DNA from: Mansonella perstans
Taxonomy: Eukaryota; Nematoda; Chromadorea; Rhabditida; Onchocercidae
DNA length: 64,000 nucleotides
Assembly (NCBI GenBank): GCA_037074765.1
Contig: JBAMDO010000195.1
Coordinates: 1 to 64,000 of the forward strand
Direction of reading: 5' to 3'
Below, piece by piece: positions 27,101-38,750 of this stretch; the stretch's first letter is position 1; the number at the start of each line of letters is the position of its first letter. A program made the position numbers and the translations under genes. Under the pieces are notes generated by a model. It was not told where the DNA came from and did no database searches. It saw nothing but the letters and a program-made list of their open reading frames with translations.

Positions 27101-30100
27101 TTCAAATGCAGTTGAGAGTATTTGATGAAAAAAAACGGAAACAGTATCGTTTTAAAGAAAATGAAGGGTTGCAATTTGCTTTCGATATTGAAACTGATAA
27201 GGCGGAAGAAGTAGTACAACAAATGATTGAACAGCAGCATATTCCTGAAGAGGACACACGCATGATTACAAAGCTTATCAAAGATAAGGTCTGATTTGAT
27301 CATTTTATGCATTTAATCCTTCAGAGTCTTGAAATATAGTTGAATGTGAAATTTGTGTCTGCTGAAATGTGACTATTTCTCAATTTCCAGGTTGAAGCGT
27401 TCAAACGTGATCGTGATTTTCGACATGCAGAATTGAAGCGTTTGAGGGAAGAGGAACAAAGAAAGCAAGAAGAAGAAGCAATTCGCAATGAAATGCTGCT
27501 AAGAGCCAGAGAGAAAGAACGTATGGTAGGTGATTCGTGCATTTAGATTTAGCATCTTTTCGATTTTATTTCAGGAGTTCTTCGTATTTTGAAATTATTA
27601 TACGATTTCACCAGATTTTTGTTTATGATTATTGGTCTCTTTTCTTTCCATAATCGCAGCACAAATTTAAATTTTGGCTGCTGTGCTGTTATCGATTGAA
27701 AAATTTTATGTAAGAGAGGGAAGCTTTGAGATAATTGATATAAAAACGTGACATGCATTCTTGGCAAACAGAGATGTTGAGGAAATAACTTATCTCTTAA
27801 CTGATAGTAGAATTTTCATTAAAAACAATTAGTGCAAAATATATTTTTTTACTCCACTATTGATAATTACTCATCTTAACATATATTTAACTCAAAATTT
27901 GAGTGTACTGAGCGAATAGTTTTTTCGTTGATATAATATAAACTTTGTTTTGACGGTGGAAGTAGATTGATCTAATGAGTGGATGTTGTACAGTGATCAG
28001 AATCTTCGTTTTATTCAGGAACGTGAAGCGGCTGCAGCTTCTGAGCAACAGCAGCAGTTGCAACAAAAACAACAACAACAATCTCAACAGTCGAGACAAC
28101 AGCAACAACAACTATCACAGCAACAACAGCCAGCCAGTACGTCGCCAGAAAACGACGATCATCATGATGGAACTGTAAAACATAAGAAGTCGAAGAAAAA
28201 AGTTATAATCGAAGTGCTTCGCGTTGTCACGGATGAAACTAATCAGCAACCAGTGAGCAATTTTTGATGAACTTATACAATTACATTTAAATCTCCGAAT
28301 TATATTTTATTGCTGTTGAAATTTTATTTGAGCTTCTTTAACATAGTTCATTCGGGTAGCGAAAAAAGTCATTTTCGCTGAGGTGTGAGCAGTTTCATTT
28401 ATTTGTAAATGAAATTGAAGATTTCAGTTTATCAGCGAATATTTTTTTCTATCAAATGGTTCTGTTTGCCGGGACAAATCTTTTTGCTTCCGTTTTTCAT
28501 AAAAAATTATTCTAGCTGGTTAGCTGCCGCCTTGATACATCGCACAAGACAGTTACATTTCAGTTTGCACCAGATTCTGATAAACCATCCGTGATTACGA
28601 AGAAATTGGTTCGTCCTTTAGTCTTATCGGCTAATAGGCGGTATAAACAAGTAACTTAGGTGGCTCTGTACAACCGGGATGAATTACTGTATAAAAAAAA
28701 GTTATCAAACGTAGGCTAAATACATCGTTTGTTTAGTCCTAAGATTTTCAAAGCGAGATTTCAAAATCCCATTATCTGGAAGTGACATTGGTGCAATATG
28801 ATTCTAACGAAAGAGGAATAAAAGGGAATATCCAAGAAAGAAAAGGGAATAAAAGAAGAAGGGAGGTGCAAAAAGAAACGAGATAAAAACAGTGGAAAAT
28901 CATTGTCACCCATTCCTAACGCAAATGGATTCCACACGGCTCACTATCCAACGTTCCAGGCTGTGATTTTTGGAGTCGCACTGCTCGGGTGCCAAGGCCA
29001 AACGTAGGAAAGAGTCCCGTGCTCGTCCTTCTCTCCAACTTCCTAGTTACACTTAATTTTTTGGTTTACTTCAGCTGGACCAGGATTGCTTGACGAATCC
29101 ACAAGTAGGAATTGTTGAAGATCAGCTCGAAAAAATTATCCAGGTTAGAATCGATCTTTATCTTTTTCGTATATCTTATCTCAAACATTTCAGTGCTATA
29201 GTTTTTAGATTTGCAATGAGATAGTAAGAGCGTTTCTTGCTGCTTTCATACCCATTTTTCATTTCTAGATGATTGTTGCTGATCCAGTAAAAGCAGTTGG
29301 TGTCAAAATTATCAGTTTTGTGGATTCAACTTCAGCAAATGCTGGTGTCGAAACGACAGTGAACCAGTCGATCAGTTCGACTAACGCCATTGCTTCTTCG
29401 GATATTTCGGGCGAATCAAATACCGCGCAAATAGCTGCAAGCTCTATGCAGAATTTTCAGACTGTTCAGCTTGTCTCAGCTTTGAAGAATCATTCGCTTG
29501 ATCAAATGATGAATTCTGTTGTCGCACAATCGGTGGGTGATTTATTTCGCTTCTTTTAGAATTGCGACTTCTTTGAAGCTGTCTTTAAGTCTCAAAAGTT
29601 AAGAAATAAAATAATAGCGGAAGTAGTTACAGGTTCATGTTTAAAACTATCGAATTTTAAGCAACAAGAAAATTAAGCGTTAGAAAAGTTCACCGACTAT
29701 ATTCCATGTGTACCGCTATTATTATTCAGATATCAGACACTATCGTGTCATCCGTTATTTCAAGTTCATCGAAATCACTTGCCTCTATTTTGCAGAATTT
29801 ACCTGGGATAGCGCAGCTCCCAGCACCTGTAGCTCAACAGCCTTCAGTTTCGGTTGTTTCACATACAGCTGCATCAAACACGACAACAACTGCCAGTGTT
29901 ACAAGTTCTGTTCCAGCTGCTCCAACAACAGCAACGAAGACATCACGTTTCTTAGTTACCAAATCAACTTTACCTGTGGATATTAGTAATTCATCTACGC
30001 TTCCGTCGCTTAGTTCAAATCTTCAAGAACACACAGTAAGCGCAATTATTACCTTTAGTAGCTTAATACTTTTAATACTTGGCAAATGAGGAAAATTTGG

Positions 30101-33100
30101 AAAGTAAGCTAGCTAGTGGTGTGTTTCTTTATGTTTTATCTTCGTGTTTCTCTGGAGTCAACTTTTCAGGAAGACTTGCTAATTTTTCTTTAATAAACAA
30201 TTATTCAGTAGTTTATGCTGTCATTTCTTATTAGTCCTCAAAAGTTAACTGCTACTGCAAGTTTGTAGGCACAACCTGCTGTAACATCACTGGCAATTTC
30301 CGTCCTTCAAAAATAACATCACTGAAGCTAGTCAAAGATGTAGCTAATCCCTACTACGTCTTTTGTGTCATTTTCATCAGTCAAGTCGTCAGAATCCACA
30401 GCATTGAGTCGTTTTTGGTTTCATTACCAAATTTAGAAACAAAAAAAAGTGGAAAAATGACTTTATGCATTAACAACTGGAGCATAATAAACGAAATGAT
30501 TCAGTTAAATGGAAAAAATGACTGTATTGCATTAACAACTGGAGCATAGTAAACGAAATGATTCAGTTAAATGGAAGAAATAACTTTATTGCATTAACAA
30601 CTGGAGCATAATAAACGAAATGATTCAGTTAGAAAAAAAAACTAGAGGGCTATGTTTAATGTTCACCCTAGACTGGTGTGGATTGCTTCTTCAATTTGTA
30701 GCATAACAGGTGGGATTTATAGATGGACATTCACTGTTCCTAGCAAGTCTGACTAACCGCAGGTTATCGTCATCTCTGTAATATTTTTGGTGCTTTTATT
30801 ATTATATGCAACTGATGTATTTACTGCTGTTTCTATTGGTGAAATGAAACGGTAACAGTCGGCAGTCATTAGCGGACCTCAGGCTGGTCAATCTTTTGTC
30901 TCTCTGTGTCTTTACTTCATAGTTTGATTCTCAATCATTATTTCTTTTTCATCAATTCAACAGCTTACCATCGTTGTAAATGTATTTGTATAATTGAGTT
31001 TCTTTAAATTCTTTCTTTAGGTATTCGAAAAAACCGTTTTTACTTACCTTCAATTTTGTGCACTCACTCTTGCTTTTATGCAGTAGATAAGAATTCGTCA
31101 ATAGTTCGGCTGCTGTTTTAAATATTAGCTTTCTTCTGTACCCAGAGGAGTGTTATTTTTAAATTTGAAAATTGTGTTTTGTCAGCACAACAATCATTTT
31201 ACTGTTGGAAATTGAAAAATATTAATTTTGAAGGCAAAGGATACTCCGTCAATCGTAATTGCTAGTAGCAATAGTACGTCGGGACCGTCAATTAATCCAT
31301 CACAAACTGTGAATGCGTCAGCAGCAGTTTTGCAGCCGCATATGGCACGTTGTGAATCACGTACAACGCTCAAAAAGTTGGAAAGTGAACTTTGTAAAGT
31401 AAGCGGCGTAAATCCACCGAACAACGTTCTGAATGCGACAAATTCAGGATCGATTCCTCCGTCTGATCTTCCTACAGTTTCTGAAGGTAAAAGAAAGATC
31501 CCATCATTCTTGAAAACTCTATTGGAATTTATTCATAAAACAAATGAGGCTATCGAAATTATCTAATCATGCAATGCGACTGCACCTGCTGGTAGGAACG
31601 GGCGAGATTCTGCACAGCACGTGATCGATTTTTGCATGTTTTTTATATGAACAATATTGGGCGCTTGAGCTGTTTTCTTAGATCTCTTGGATTTCCTAAT
31701 AAGTTGTTTATCGACAGTTATATGAAAATATTTCATGTATTCCACTTTTTTTTAGGTTCTTTATCATGCACATCTCTGCCGCATACACCATCCGTTTCTA
31801 GTAATCTGATGCATAACTTGACCGATTTAAATGATAAGTTGCTGGCGCTCAGTCAGAAAATGCAAGGTGAACAAATGGAAGTTGTTTGCCCGAGTAACGA
31901 AACGGTTACACCAATAATACAGACACAGCAGCCTCTCGCTTCTGGAACGATAACGCCTGGCAAAACAAGCGCTACCCCGGAAACCGGAATCCTTCATGTT
32001 GATACATTGAATGAACTTGCCGATGCTTTGCAGAAAGTATCATTTGTTCTCTCACTATTTGAGTTACGAAGTGGCTTATGGATCATTTTACGAATTACTT
32101 TGCCTTTCTTTTTCAGGTAATTCATGTTGAACCTCGCGAAACTGGTTCTGTACCACCACTGGGTGTTGATAGTGCAGGTCATATTGCACCGCTTCCCGCT
32201 GAGCACCAATCGCCAAATGCAACGAACATGCTTCATGCGGGTGTTGCGAGTTTACAGGATATCAATTCTGGAGTGGATAGAGTAAGTCTCGCCGTTGTAC
32301 TTCTAATATTTGATGCTGTGCAGCCAACTTCATACTTATATTTTATGAAATACGTTATGGATAAATATCGGATATGGAAATGGAAGTCGTAAGTAGAAAG
32401 AGGTAGAATTCGCTTAGTGTAAATTACATCGATGCTGGATAAAACATTAACGTTTTGTCAGTTTAGACAGTTCTTAGAAGTCGAGGAAAACTGAAGGGGC
32501 ATGTTGTGTCTTGCACATTTCTTCACTTGGGCTTATTGTGAAAGCTCTCTAATAATAAGTTTTAGTCTGTTCGTTTCAGTTTTTTAAATTAGTTACTTAA
32601 TTGGTGAAGCTATTTTTTTCTTCGTGCAATATTTTAAGCATTCTTTCTTTTGATCGAATTGCTTCTTGTGCTAGAAAAGCCTTTGTCAAACAGTGGCAGT
32701 AGCAGTACCAGTTTATTGCTGCAGCCGCTTTACGGTTTTGCTTGTATGTTATTAGTTGCATCCTTTCGAATATCACTTGATGAATGAGCAAGAATTTCAT
32801 CCCATATTTTAAAATGGAAATTCCAGAATTATTTTTTCTTGGACGCAAATTTGTACCATAAATTCGTCTCTGGGATACATTAATTCTGAAATAGAGAATG
32901 GACTTATTATTCATGCTCGAAGTTTCAGAAGAACAGTTTCATCACATTCATTTTCATGTTCTTGTCCTCTCTGCTATTCATCAATTCAAAAGTTTAAAAA
33001 TCTGTTTTTCTTGTAATGCAAAATTACATTTTACTACAGAGAACTATTCTTGTCAATGATACAACAAAGCATGCATTGGAAGATTTGAAAAATATAAGCA

Positions 33101-36100
33101 GTGCAGGAGAAGGCGGAAGAGGAGGAACTGCAAAATCGGAAGATGGGAATTATCCTGGGGGAGCGTCATCAAATATTACGAGCAGCGATGAAGCAGCTTT
33201 AAATGCTGTCCAAAAAAACAACACTATCAATACGATAATGTTGGATGGAGTTGGATCGGGAACGAATTCAGCTCCTCTAGCAAAATTTGAAAATTTGGAA
33301 ACGGCTCTAACAACGACATTAGGTACACATGGATGTTGTCCAACGGTACCTCATGTCGTTAATTCAACGCATTCAAATTCCCGTATCAGTAGTGCCACAA
33401 ATACAAATATCCAACAAACAGACTTAACGCAGGTTTCGTCGTTGGATGGAATCCACAAGTCTCAGCAGCCTTGTCTTACGACACCCGAAGCATATGAAGC
33501 GGCGCAAAGACTAAGCAGTGAATTTCCTTCTATGATAGTACCGAAGGCAGCGGTATTTCACGTTGGTACACCACCGCCAACGCATTTCAGTGATTCGGCC
33601 AGTCAAACGGAATTAATCAGTACGCGTGATCCGCTTGATCATATGTTTAGTCCGACGACATCTTACAACTCCGACTATGATTTTCAGGTTTCTTCTTCAT
33701 TTTCATAAAAATAATGGTTAATTTATAAGGTTTTACAAAAAAAAATTTATTTTTCACCTCGTTACATATATCGCCTTCACTTATCAATGAAGCATTATTA
33801 TGTTTGCACATTTTGCATTCTGCTGCACTTTTCAATATGGCCGTGTATTTTGAATATTTTGTGCGTTTAATCCACCTAAATAATTTGTTAGTTTGTCACG
33901 TCACATGAACATTTGAACTGTTTTAGCCGCTTGCTCTATATATTTTATAAAGAATGCTTGCTGAATGCATCAATATGTTTTTATGTTATAGTTCGGTTCT
34001 ATCTTCTTTTTCCCTTTTCCCTTTTTTACTTCAGGATATCTGATGTTCTGCTTATATGTCCTTGTTTTTTTGTTGACGCTTAGTCTTTCTTCCAATTTAT
34101 TTTTGGATTTTTCGGAAGGAATTTATAATTTAAATTTTATTCAGATTCCCAAAAGAATGAGGAAGAGCGATGATAATTTATGATTATCTAAGATAATAAT
34201 CGGATTTGATAGATTGGCTCACGGTAAAATTATTGTAGACTGCTTTGAGATGGACATGTTCTTCCAAGAAGGGAGGAATTTAAATTTTTGTTGCACATTA
34301 GGCTATCTTTACCTTTAGTTATAAATTTTGTCTCACTGGTAACAATTTGTTATTGAATCGCTTTTCAAGAAATGTTATCTTCAGTCAAAAAAAAAATAGA
34401 ATCATGTGTAAAGTAGATTGGAGTTATAGAGATTCTCTTGCAGCAGATAAATAAGTACGTGGATTCTCAGGTCTCGATTTCTCATTAATTGGAAGACAAA
34501 AAAAAAATTTTCAATTGGTGGACACCATTCTTTCACTTTTCTGAAATTATTCTGCAGTGGTTTAAAGGCCTAGGCATTTAAAGATCTTGGATCGAAGTTT
34601 TTTGTGACGGATTAAAGGCGTCGAAGGTTTTGATGAACGGATCAAAAACATCGGTGTTTTTTGTAACAGATTTAAAGGCTTTTGTTCTTAGGTTGATCAC
34701 ATCCGTCAAACGGATGTTGTTAGAGGATGGATATCTTGGGGTAAAAACAGTCCTGGAACTTTAATTTAGATATGTTTTTAAAATAAATATAGCTTTTGAA
34801 ACTTAGACAAACTTCTCGTGAATCATAATAGATTTGAATAAGCAACATATAGACTGAGATTTAGCAACAATAATCCTGCAGTCATTCAAGACCTCTCCAC
34901 TGTTTTGCTTTGTGTTGCCCCAATTTTTTTAACTTTCTAGTTTATTTTAAGATTATACTGTAGTGATCGCACTGTTTTGTGTGTGTGTGTGTGTGTACAT
35001 ATATATATGTGTGTTTTCAATTTTTTTTTGCTTGCTTGCAGTGCATGCTTGATAACTGCAGGAACAGCTACGCAGAAGGAATCAAGTGGCTATTCAGGAT
35101 GCACGGATCAAACTGCTCTTTCTGGAAATATTACAAGTGAAGTTCTACTTACGGAGCGTTTACCTTTTTGTTTATCATATGTGATCCATTTTGAAGTCCA
35201 CGGATAAAAAAATTTCATTTAAAAATGCTTTATTTCAGTCAGGATTTGCATGTTCGCGCACTCTGGCCCTTGCTTCATTGCTAGATGGTGCACATTTATG
35301 CCAAAAGCAAACTGTTTGTCTTTTAAATACTGTTTTAATGTCGGGGTTCACATCTTGTTGTTACTGAGACATTTGGTTGAATCCCAGATTTCTTCGTCTC
35401 CAAATGCAGACAAAAACTGAGGAAGATTTTTAGTTATATAGTAGTTCGAATTCGTGGATTTTCAATTTACTGAGATGCATGACATTTTTGTACCACGTAA
35501 CTGCATGATAACCTAAGTACGTATTACACCTCTCCGTATGGTTGGTGCACACAAAGAAAGTGGTAAATATGCAACAGAAAGTCGTAATGTTTGTCTCCAT
35601 TATTACGAAAATACCTGGATGGAAATTATAATTTTGAAGTTCCAGTTAGAAAAGTATACATGAAAGACCTTTATTATTTTTGCATTTTATTTCTTGTCCT
35701 AGCTGCATTTTAGGTTTTAAGAAAAAAACTTTACAGTTTAAATGACCATCAAGTAGTATCTTGAAAGTTCTCTCACATCTTTATGCGTTAATGGTAGCTT
35801 TTTAAATTTTTCGTAAAAATAGAATATCGGATGTTTGCTATTCTCGTATTTTTTATGAATTTTAGGTTTGTGAATTTAAAGGATTTTTTTTTCAGCTTGA
35901 TGAGGAATATATCGATGAGGATGATGAATCCATACAGTCGCTTATACAAAGGTATTTTATTGCGTTGTCTAATTTCTTGCAGATCTCTATCTTTCGAATC
36001 CTGAGCTAAATGGTTACCATGGAAGTTGAAGAATGCATTTAACGATTAATTCTATGCTGTGTTTGGATTTTTTACAACCAGGAAACTTTGTGAATATAAA

Positions 36101-37027
36101 TTTATCAGTGTGGTTTTTCCTTTACTGACTTTCGTTTGCTGTTATTATTTTGTACGATTAGTTAGTTTAACGTACCTTTCACTTTTCTAGAAACTAAAGA
36201 ATTCATTTTGAAGGCACAGACTTGAAATGGAATTGTTACGCGAACGACAACGCCGTGAGTTACAATTAGCACGTTTACATTTGCATCATAATCATCCGGG
36301 CAATGGAAATACATTGCTGACAACAGTTGTTGATGGATGTTTGGCTCGTCCCATCGATAGTTGTGGAAGTAGCCCGCATGGTCCAGTTCACATTCCATAT
36401 CATCCTATTACTAATTCTCACATCACTTCTCGATTGACTCTTCCTTCATCGATATCGCTTCCCGGTAGTCCACTGCAGAGTAGTTTTCTTGGACAACATC
36501 TTGCACCATTAAGAGATGCCCTAGTATGTGTTAATTTCATTGCTAAAAATATTTGTGAAACTTGCATTACCTTGGATTCAAATGTTAATGTTCTTCATCT
36601 TTTTCATACTGTACTTTTTTATTCCATCAATCATTCATTTTTATATGTATTGCAGCCGCGACGAGCGTGTGCGACGAGATCGTTGGTTGAATCTGCTCGT
36701 CATACATCAGTCGATGCAGCATTATCGCGAAGATCAACTCACGCTTCAGCTCATTGTCCTTTTCAATTTAGTACCTATGTAGTTGACCATTATCGCCATC
36801 ATCATCGTCATCATCACCATTATCATCAACAGCAGCAACAGCAACAGCAACAGGGTAACACTCTAAGCAGTAGTTTAGACCATAGCTGTTTTCGTGGAGC
36901 CATTTTGTCAAGGCAGCCAGTACCAACAATCATGCATAGAACGAGTGCCATCACGGAGGTCGCTCCGTCGCTTAATTACAACATTGAACGTCAGCTGCGT
37001 GAAACATTTAGTACACCTCCGCAATGA
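17196..37027 (+). CDS. wnk-1: WNK (with-no-lysine) serine/threonine kinase
   Basis: WNK kinases sense chloride/osmotic stress and phosphorylate GCK-3/SPAK/OSR1, which then regulate ion cotransporters and channels. I assembled 26 phase-consistent exons: 17196-17314, 22948-23041, 23521-23621, 23933-24104, 24385-24469, 24695-24822, 25345-25457, 25673-25754, 25846-26032, 26210-26367, 26641-26735, 26870-26981, 27100-27288, 27391-27525, 28019-28252, 28564-28608, 29075-29143, 29269-29532, 29730-30035, 31234-31486, 31756-32036, 32117-32281, 33040-33687, 35896-35951, 36214-36523, 36656-37027 (4773 bp, 1590 aa). The kinase domain is residues about 191-457. It has GRGSFKTVY with the WNK lysine K207, Cys224 in VAVAWCEL where other kinases have Lys, HRDLKCDN (D325), the chloride-pocket DLG at 344-346, and S358 in KSVIGTPEF. 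PF2-like domains lie at about 483-545 and 655-710, poly-Gln at about 600-640, an RFLV docking motif at 867-870, a His/Gln tract near the C terminus, and a coiled coil at about 1358-1385. Intron 1 is 5.6 kb. The kinase is certain; the S/T-rich C-terminal exons are supported by phase only. Confidence 0.93.
21083..21176. repeat. Poly-T followed by (TG)n microsatellite in WNK intron 1
   Basis: A T run of more than 20 bases at about 21085-21108 is followed by an almost pure TG repeat to about 21176. The - strand open frame with long Thr-His repeats is an artefact of this tract. Confidence 0.95.
24695..26981 (+). other. wnk-1: WNK kinase-domain exons (exons 6-12)
   Basis: Seven exons carry the catalytic domain. 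Exon 6 gives the glycine-rich loop with the relocated lysine. Exon 7 gives helix C ([20 protein letters not shown]) and the FYDYWE strand. Exon 8 gives the hinge ([13 protein letters not shown]). Exon 9 gives the catalytic loop and DLG. Exon 10 gives the activation segment and [10 protein letters not shown]. Exons 11-12 give the C-lobe, ending near DDFFTPEEL. All key residues for an active WNK are present, so this is not a pseudokinase. The open frames inside introns around these exons are read-through only. Confidence 0.93.
24823..25344 (+). other. wnk-1: GC-AG intron inside the WNK kinase domain
   Basis: Conserved WNK sequence runs from KLNK (exon 6) straight into [11 protein letters not shown] (exon 7), and the acceptor TTGTTCAG|GCG at 25344 is clear. 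The matching donor is AACAAG|GCTAGT, with GC instead of GT at 24823-24824. The nearest GT (24828) would put exon 7 out of frame. Either the intron is of the minor GC-AG class or the T-to-C base is an assembly error. Confidence 0.75.
28019..28252 (+). repeat. wnk-1: Poly-glutamine-coding exon of WNK
   Basis: Exon 15 encodes a Gln-rich segment built from CAA and CAG codons (about 28046-28130), followed by an acidic-His patch (ENDDHHDG) and a basic cluster (KHKKSKKK). It ends with the first strand of the second PF2-like domain ([11 protein letters not shown]). CAA and CAG are mixed, so the tract is interrupted rather than a pure CAG run. It probably varies in length between individuals or species. 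Confidence 0.75.
29946..29957 (+). other. wnk-1: RFLV (RFxV) kinase-docking motif in WNK
   Basis: Residues 867-870 read R-F-L-V in the context [10 protein letters not shown], inside a Ser/Thr/Ala/Pro-rich linker encoded by exon 19. RFx(V/I) is the established motif by which WNKs and transporters bind the conserved C-terminal domain of SPAK/OSR1 (GCK-3 in worms). It lies in a disordered-looking region, as expected for a short linear motif. Confidence 0.7.
30447..30632. repeat. Three-copy tandem repeat, about 62-bp unit, in a WNK intron
   Basis: The phrases CATTAACAACTGGAGCATA and AACGAAATGATTCAGTTA occur three times in direct order (about 30447-30508, 30509-30570 and 30571-30632), with very few differences between copies. 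The low divergence indicates recent expansion. It lies in the intron between exons 19 and 20, away from splice sites. Confidence 0.85.
34560..34720. repeat. Degenerate short tandem repeat in a WNK intron
   Basis: Variants of TTTTTTGTGACGGATTAAAGGC recur (34597 onward, 34658 onward, a weaker copy near 34560), alternating with GATGAACGGATCAAAA-type segments. Copies are diverged. It lies in the 2.2-kb intron after exon 23. Confidence 0.45.
35062..35136 (+). CDS. wnk-1: Candidate optional WNK exon (25 codons)
   Basis: Between exons 23 and 24 a segment bounded by ctgcag|GAACAG and TTACAA|gtgaag is exactly 75 bp and in phase 0 on both sides, so including it keeps the frame (protein about 1615 aa). 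It would add a charged helical segment beginning [17 protein letters not shown], just ahead of the C-terminal coiled coil (exons 24-25: SIQSLIQR then [16 protein letters not shown]). The other two frames are also open across it, so frame choice rests on splice phase alone. A neighbouring acceptor (cttgcag|TGCATG at 35041) gives an alternative that ends in a stop. Confidence 0.45.
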
Positions 37028-38750
37028 CGTAGCATACAGTAGCGCTGGACTTCTAGTGGGCTCATTTATCACTTTTTTCCTCTCTCTGATCTATTTGGAC
37101 GTTATTGTTATTGAACACGTCATGTCGATAAGCCTAATACAAGCGTATCAGTTGAATCGCTAAATACAAATACGGGAGATTTATAAGATCAGCTGTTTGA
37201 TTTATTCTCTAAGGAAGCTCTCAGCTATTTGTACAAATGTAACATTCAAAAGTTTGTGTTTATAATCTTTTAGACTTGCAGTTGCATCCATTGATGTTCC
37301 ATTCATTAAACAAATGTTAGGTCTCATACACTGTTCTAATACCAGTCTTGTTTAATACTTTTCATTTATTTATATTTGATTGCATTCGTTTGTTGTCGGA
37401 TGATGCATGCGTTTCTAGTCCATTTTTTATTTGAAAAAAAATTTTTTTAACAGAACGCGGGAACATCGTTTTCTGTTAACAGTATGTACTCTACATATGC
37501 GTTGTCTTCTTGTCCCTTTTCCCATTTTTCGTTCCATCTTGATTTTAGTTTCATAGATAAATTGGAATTGGAAGACTTTTCCAAGGTTTTCGAAAAAAAG
37601 TTTTTTGAAAAAAAAATCAAGTTGATTTTCTCTTAGGTTTAATAAAGTGCTAAAATATGAATGAGGTAAAAAATACTGCAAAGTTTCTTCTCTTGTGCAA
37701 GCCTCCTCAACTGGTACTTGTGATGGTGTAGGACAAAGATTACTAGAAAGACGCAAGCATCCTGAATTGATCTCTGTTTACAAAAACACGATAACCCATA
37801 AACGCAAGCAATTATTGCTATCATTTTACTTGAAATTCATTTGTTTCTATTTATTTATTTTATTGAGCTACTCTCTTTCGGTTTTTCTTAAGTTCGAGCT
37901 TTCAGGGCAATTTCGGTACGGTTTTTGGGTCAGTTGCTAGGAGGAAAACGTCAATACTGATAGTAGTTTTAGAACTAGAAAAATTTTCGAGATATCTTGA
38001 ACATCCCATGCTGTGTTTATTTTTCCTGTTTTTCATTGTTTTCGTTGTTATTGCTTTGAACAACTAGAAGTTTGCGTTACATGGAAATCAGTGAATTGGG
38101 CTAAATTTGGATTTCACGTGCGTGTATTTGTGTTTTAATAATGCATATAATATCCTTGCGCTTATATGACCGTAGTGCAGCGAAGCTTCGAATATAATGT
38201 TTGTTAAACGTGTCAGAAAAAGCAAAATGAAAATATGCTAATTGTTTTATTTCCATAGAGTTCGTAAAGCAGGTTTTTCGCTTTTTCTTTTTTCAACATC
38301 TGAATTCTTACCAGGAAAGATTTTCATGTTTAAGGGGTTTAAGGGATGATAAAAGAATTTGGAATTCAGAGTACTGGAGGCGAGGATTCTGAATTTCCTG
38401 GATCTCCAGGTATTTTAGTGGCATATCCTTATTTGCTTGGTGGTCCTGCTTTAACTTTGGTGAAAGATGGAAGGTTAAGATTGAGGGTGGTCGATCTGAA
38501 GAAATGGCAGAGGTTGAAATTTAAAATGGTTTTTACATATAATTTGGTGTTTTTGATTGATATCCGCGTGGATTCCAGTATCTCATGCACTGCGATGATT
38601 ATTTGGATTGTGATTGCTTTCCGAAATGCATCTTTGGGATGGTCATGGAATGACATCCGATGAGAATCAGAATTTCCGTAGAAACCTGTTTTTCCTGTCT
38701 GAAAGATTCGCACGGTGTTTTTTCATCAGTACTTCGCTATACAGTTTTAA
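37028..38750 (+). other. WNK 3' flank and putative 3' UTR
   Basis: The WNK stop TGA ends at 37027. A canonical AATAAA is at 37641-37646, giving a possible 3' UTR of roughly 630 nt. Composition stays less AT-rich until about 38.75 kb. An open frame at 38346-38663 (105 codons, starting MIKEFG) lies here, but it has no recognised domain and degenerates into hydrophobic T-rich codons, so I do not call it a gene. Confidence 0.45.

Noticed and set aside
31487..31566. Read-through of WNK exon 20 to a stop at 31566
   Set aside because: The canonical GAAG|gtaaaa donor and phase-matched exon 21 make this intron sequence; a retained-intron isoform is possible but unsupported.
38346..38663. 105-codon frame after the WNK 3' end
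   Set aside because: The first 50 residues look plausible, but the rest is read-through into T-rich DNA and no homologous family comes to mind; a protein search could reopen this.
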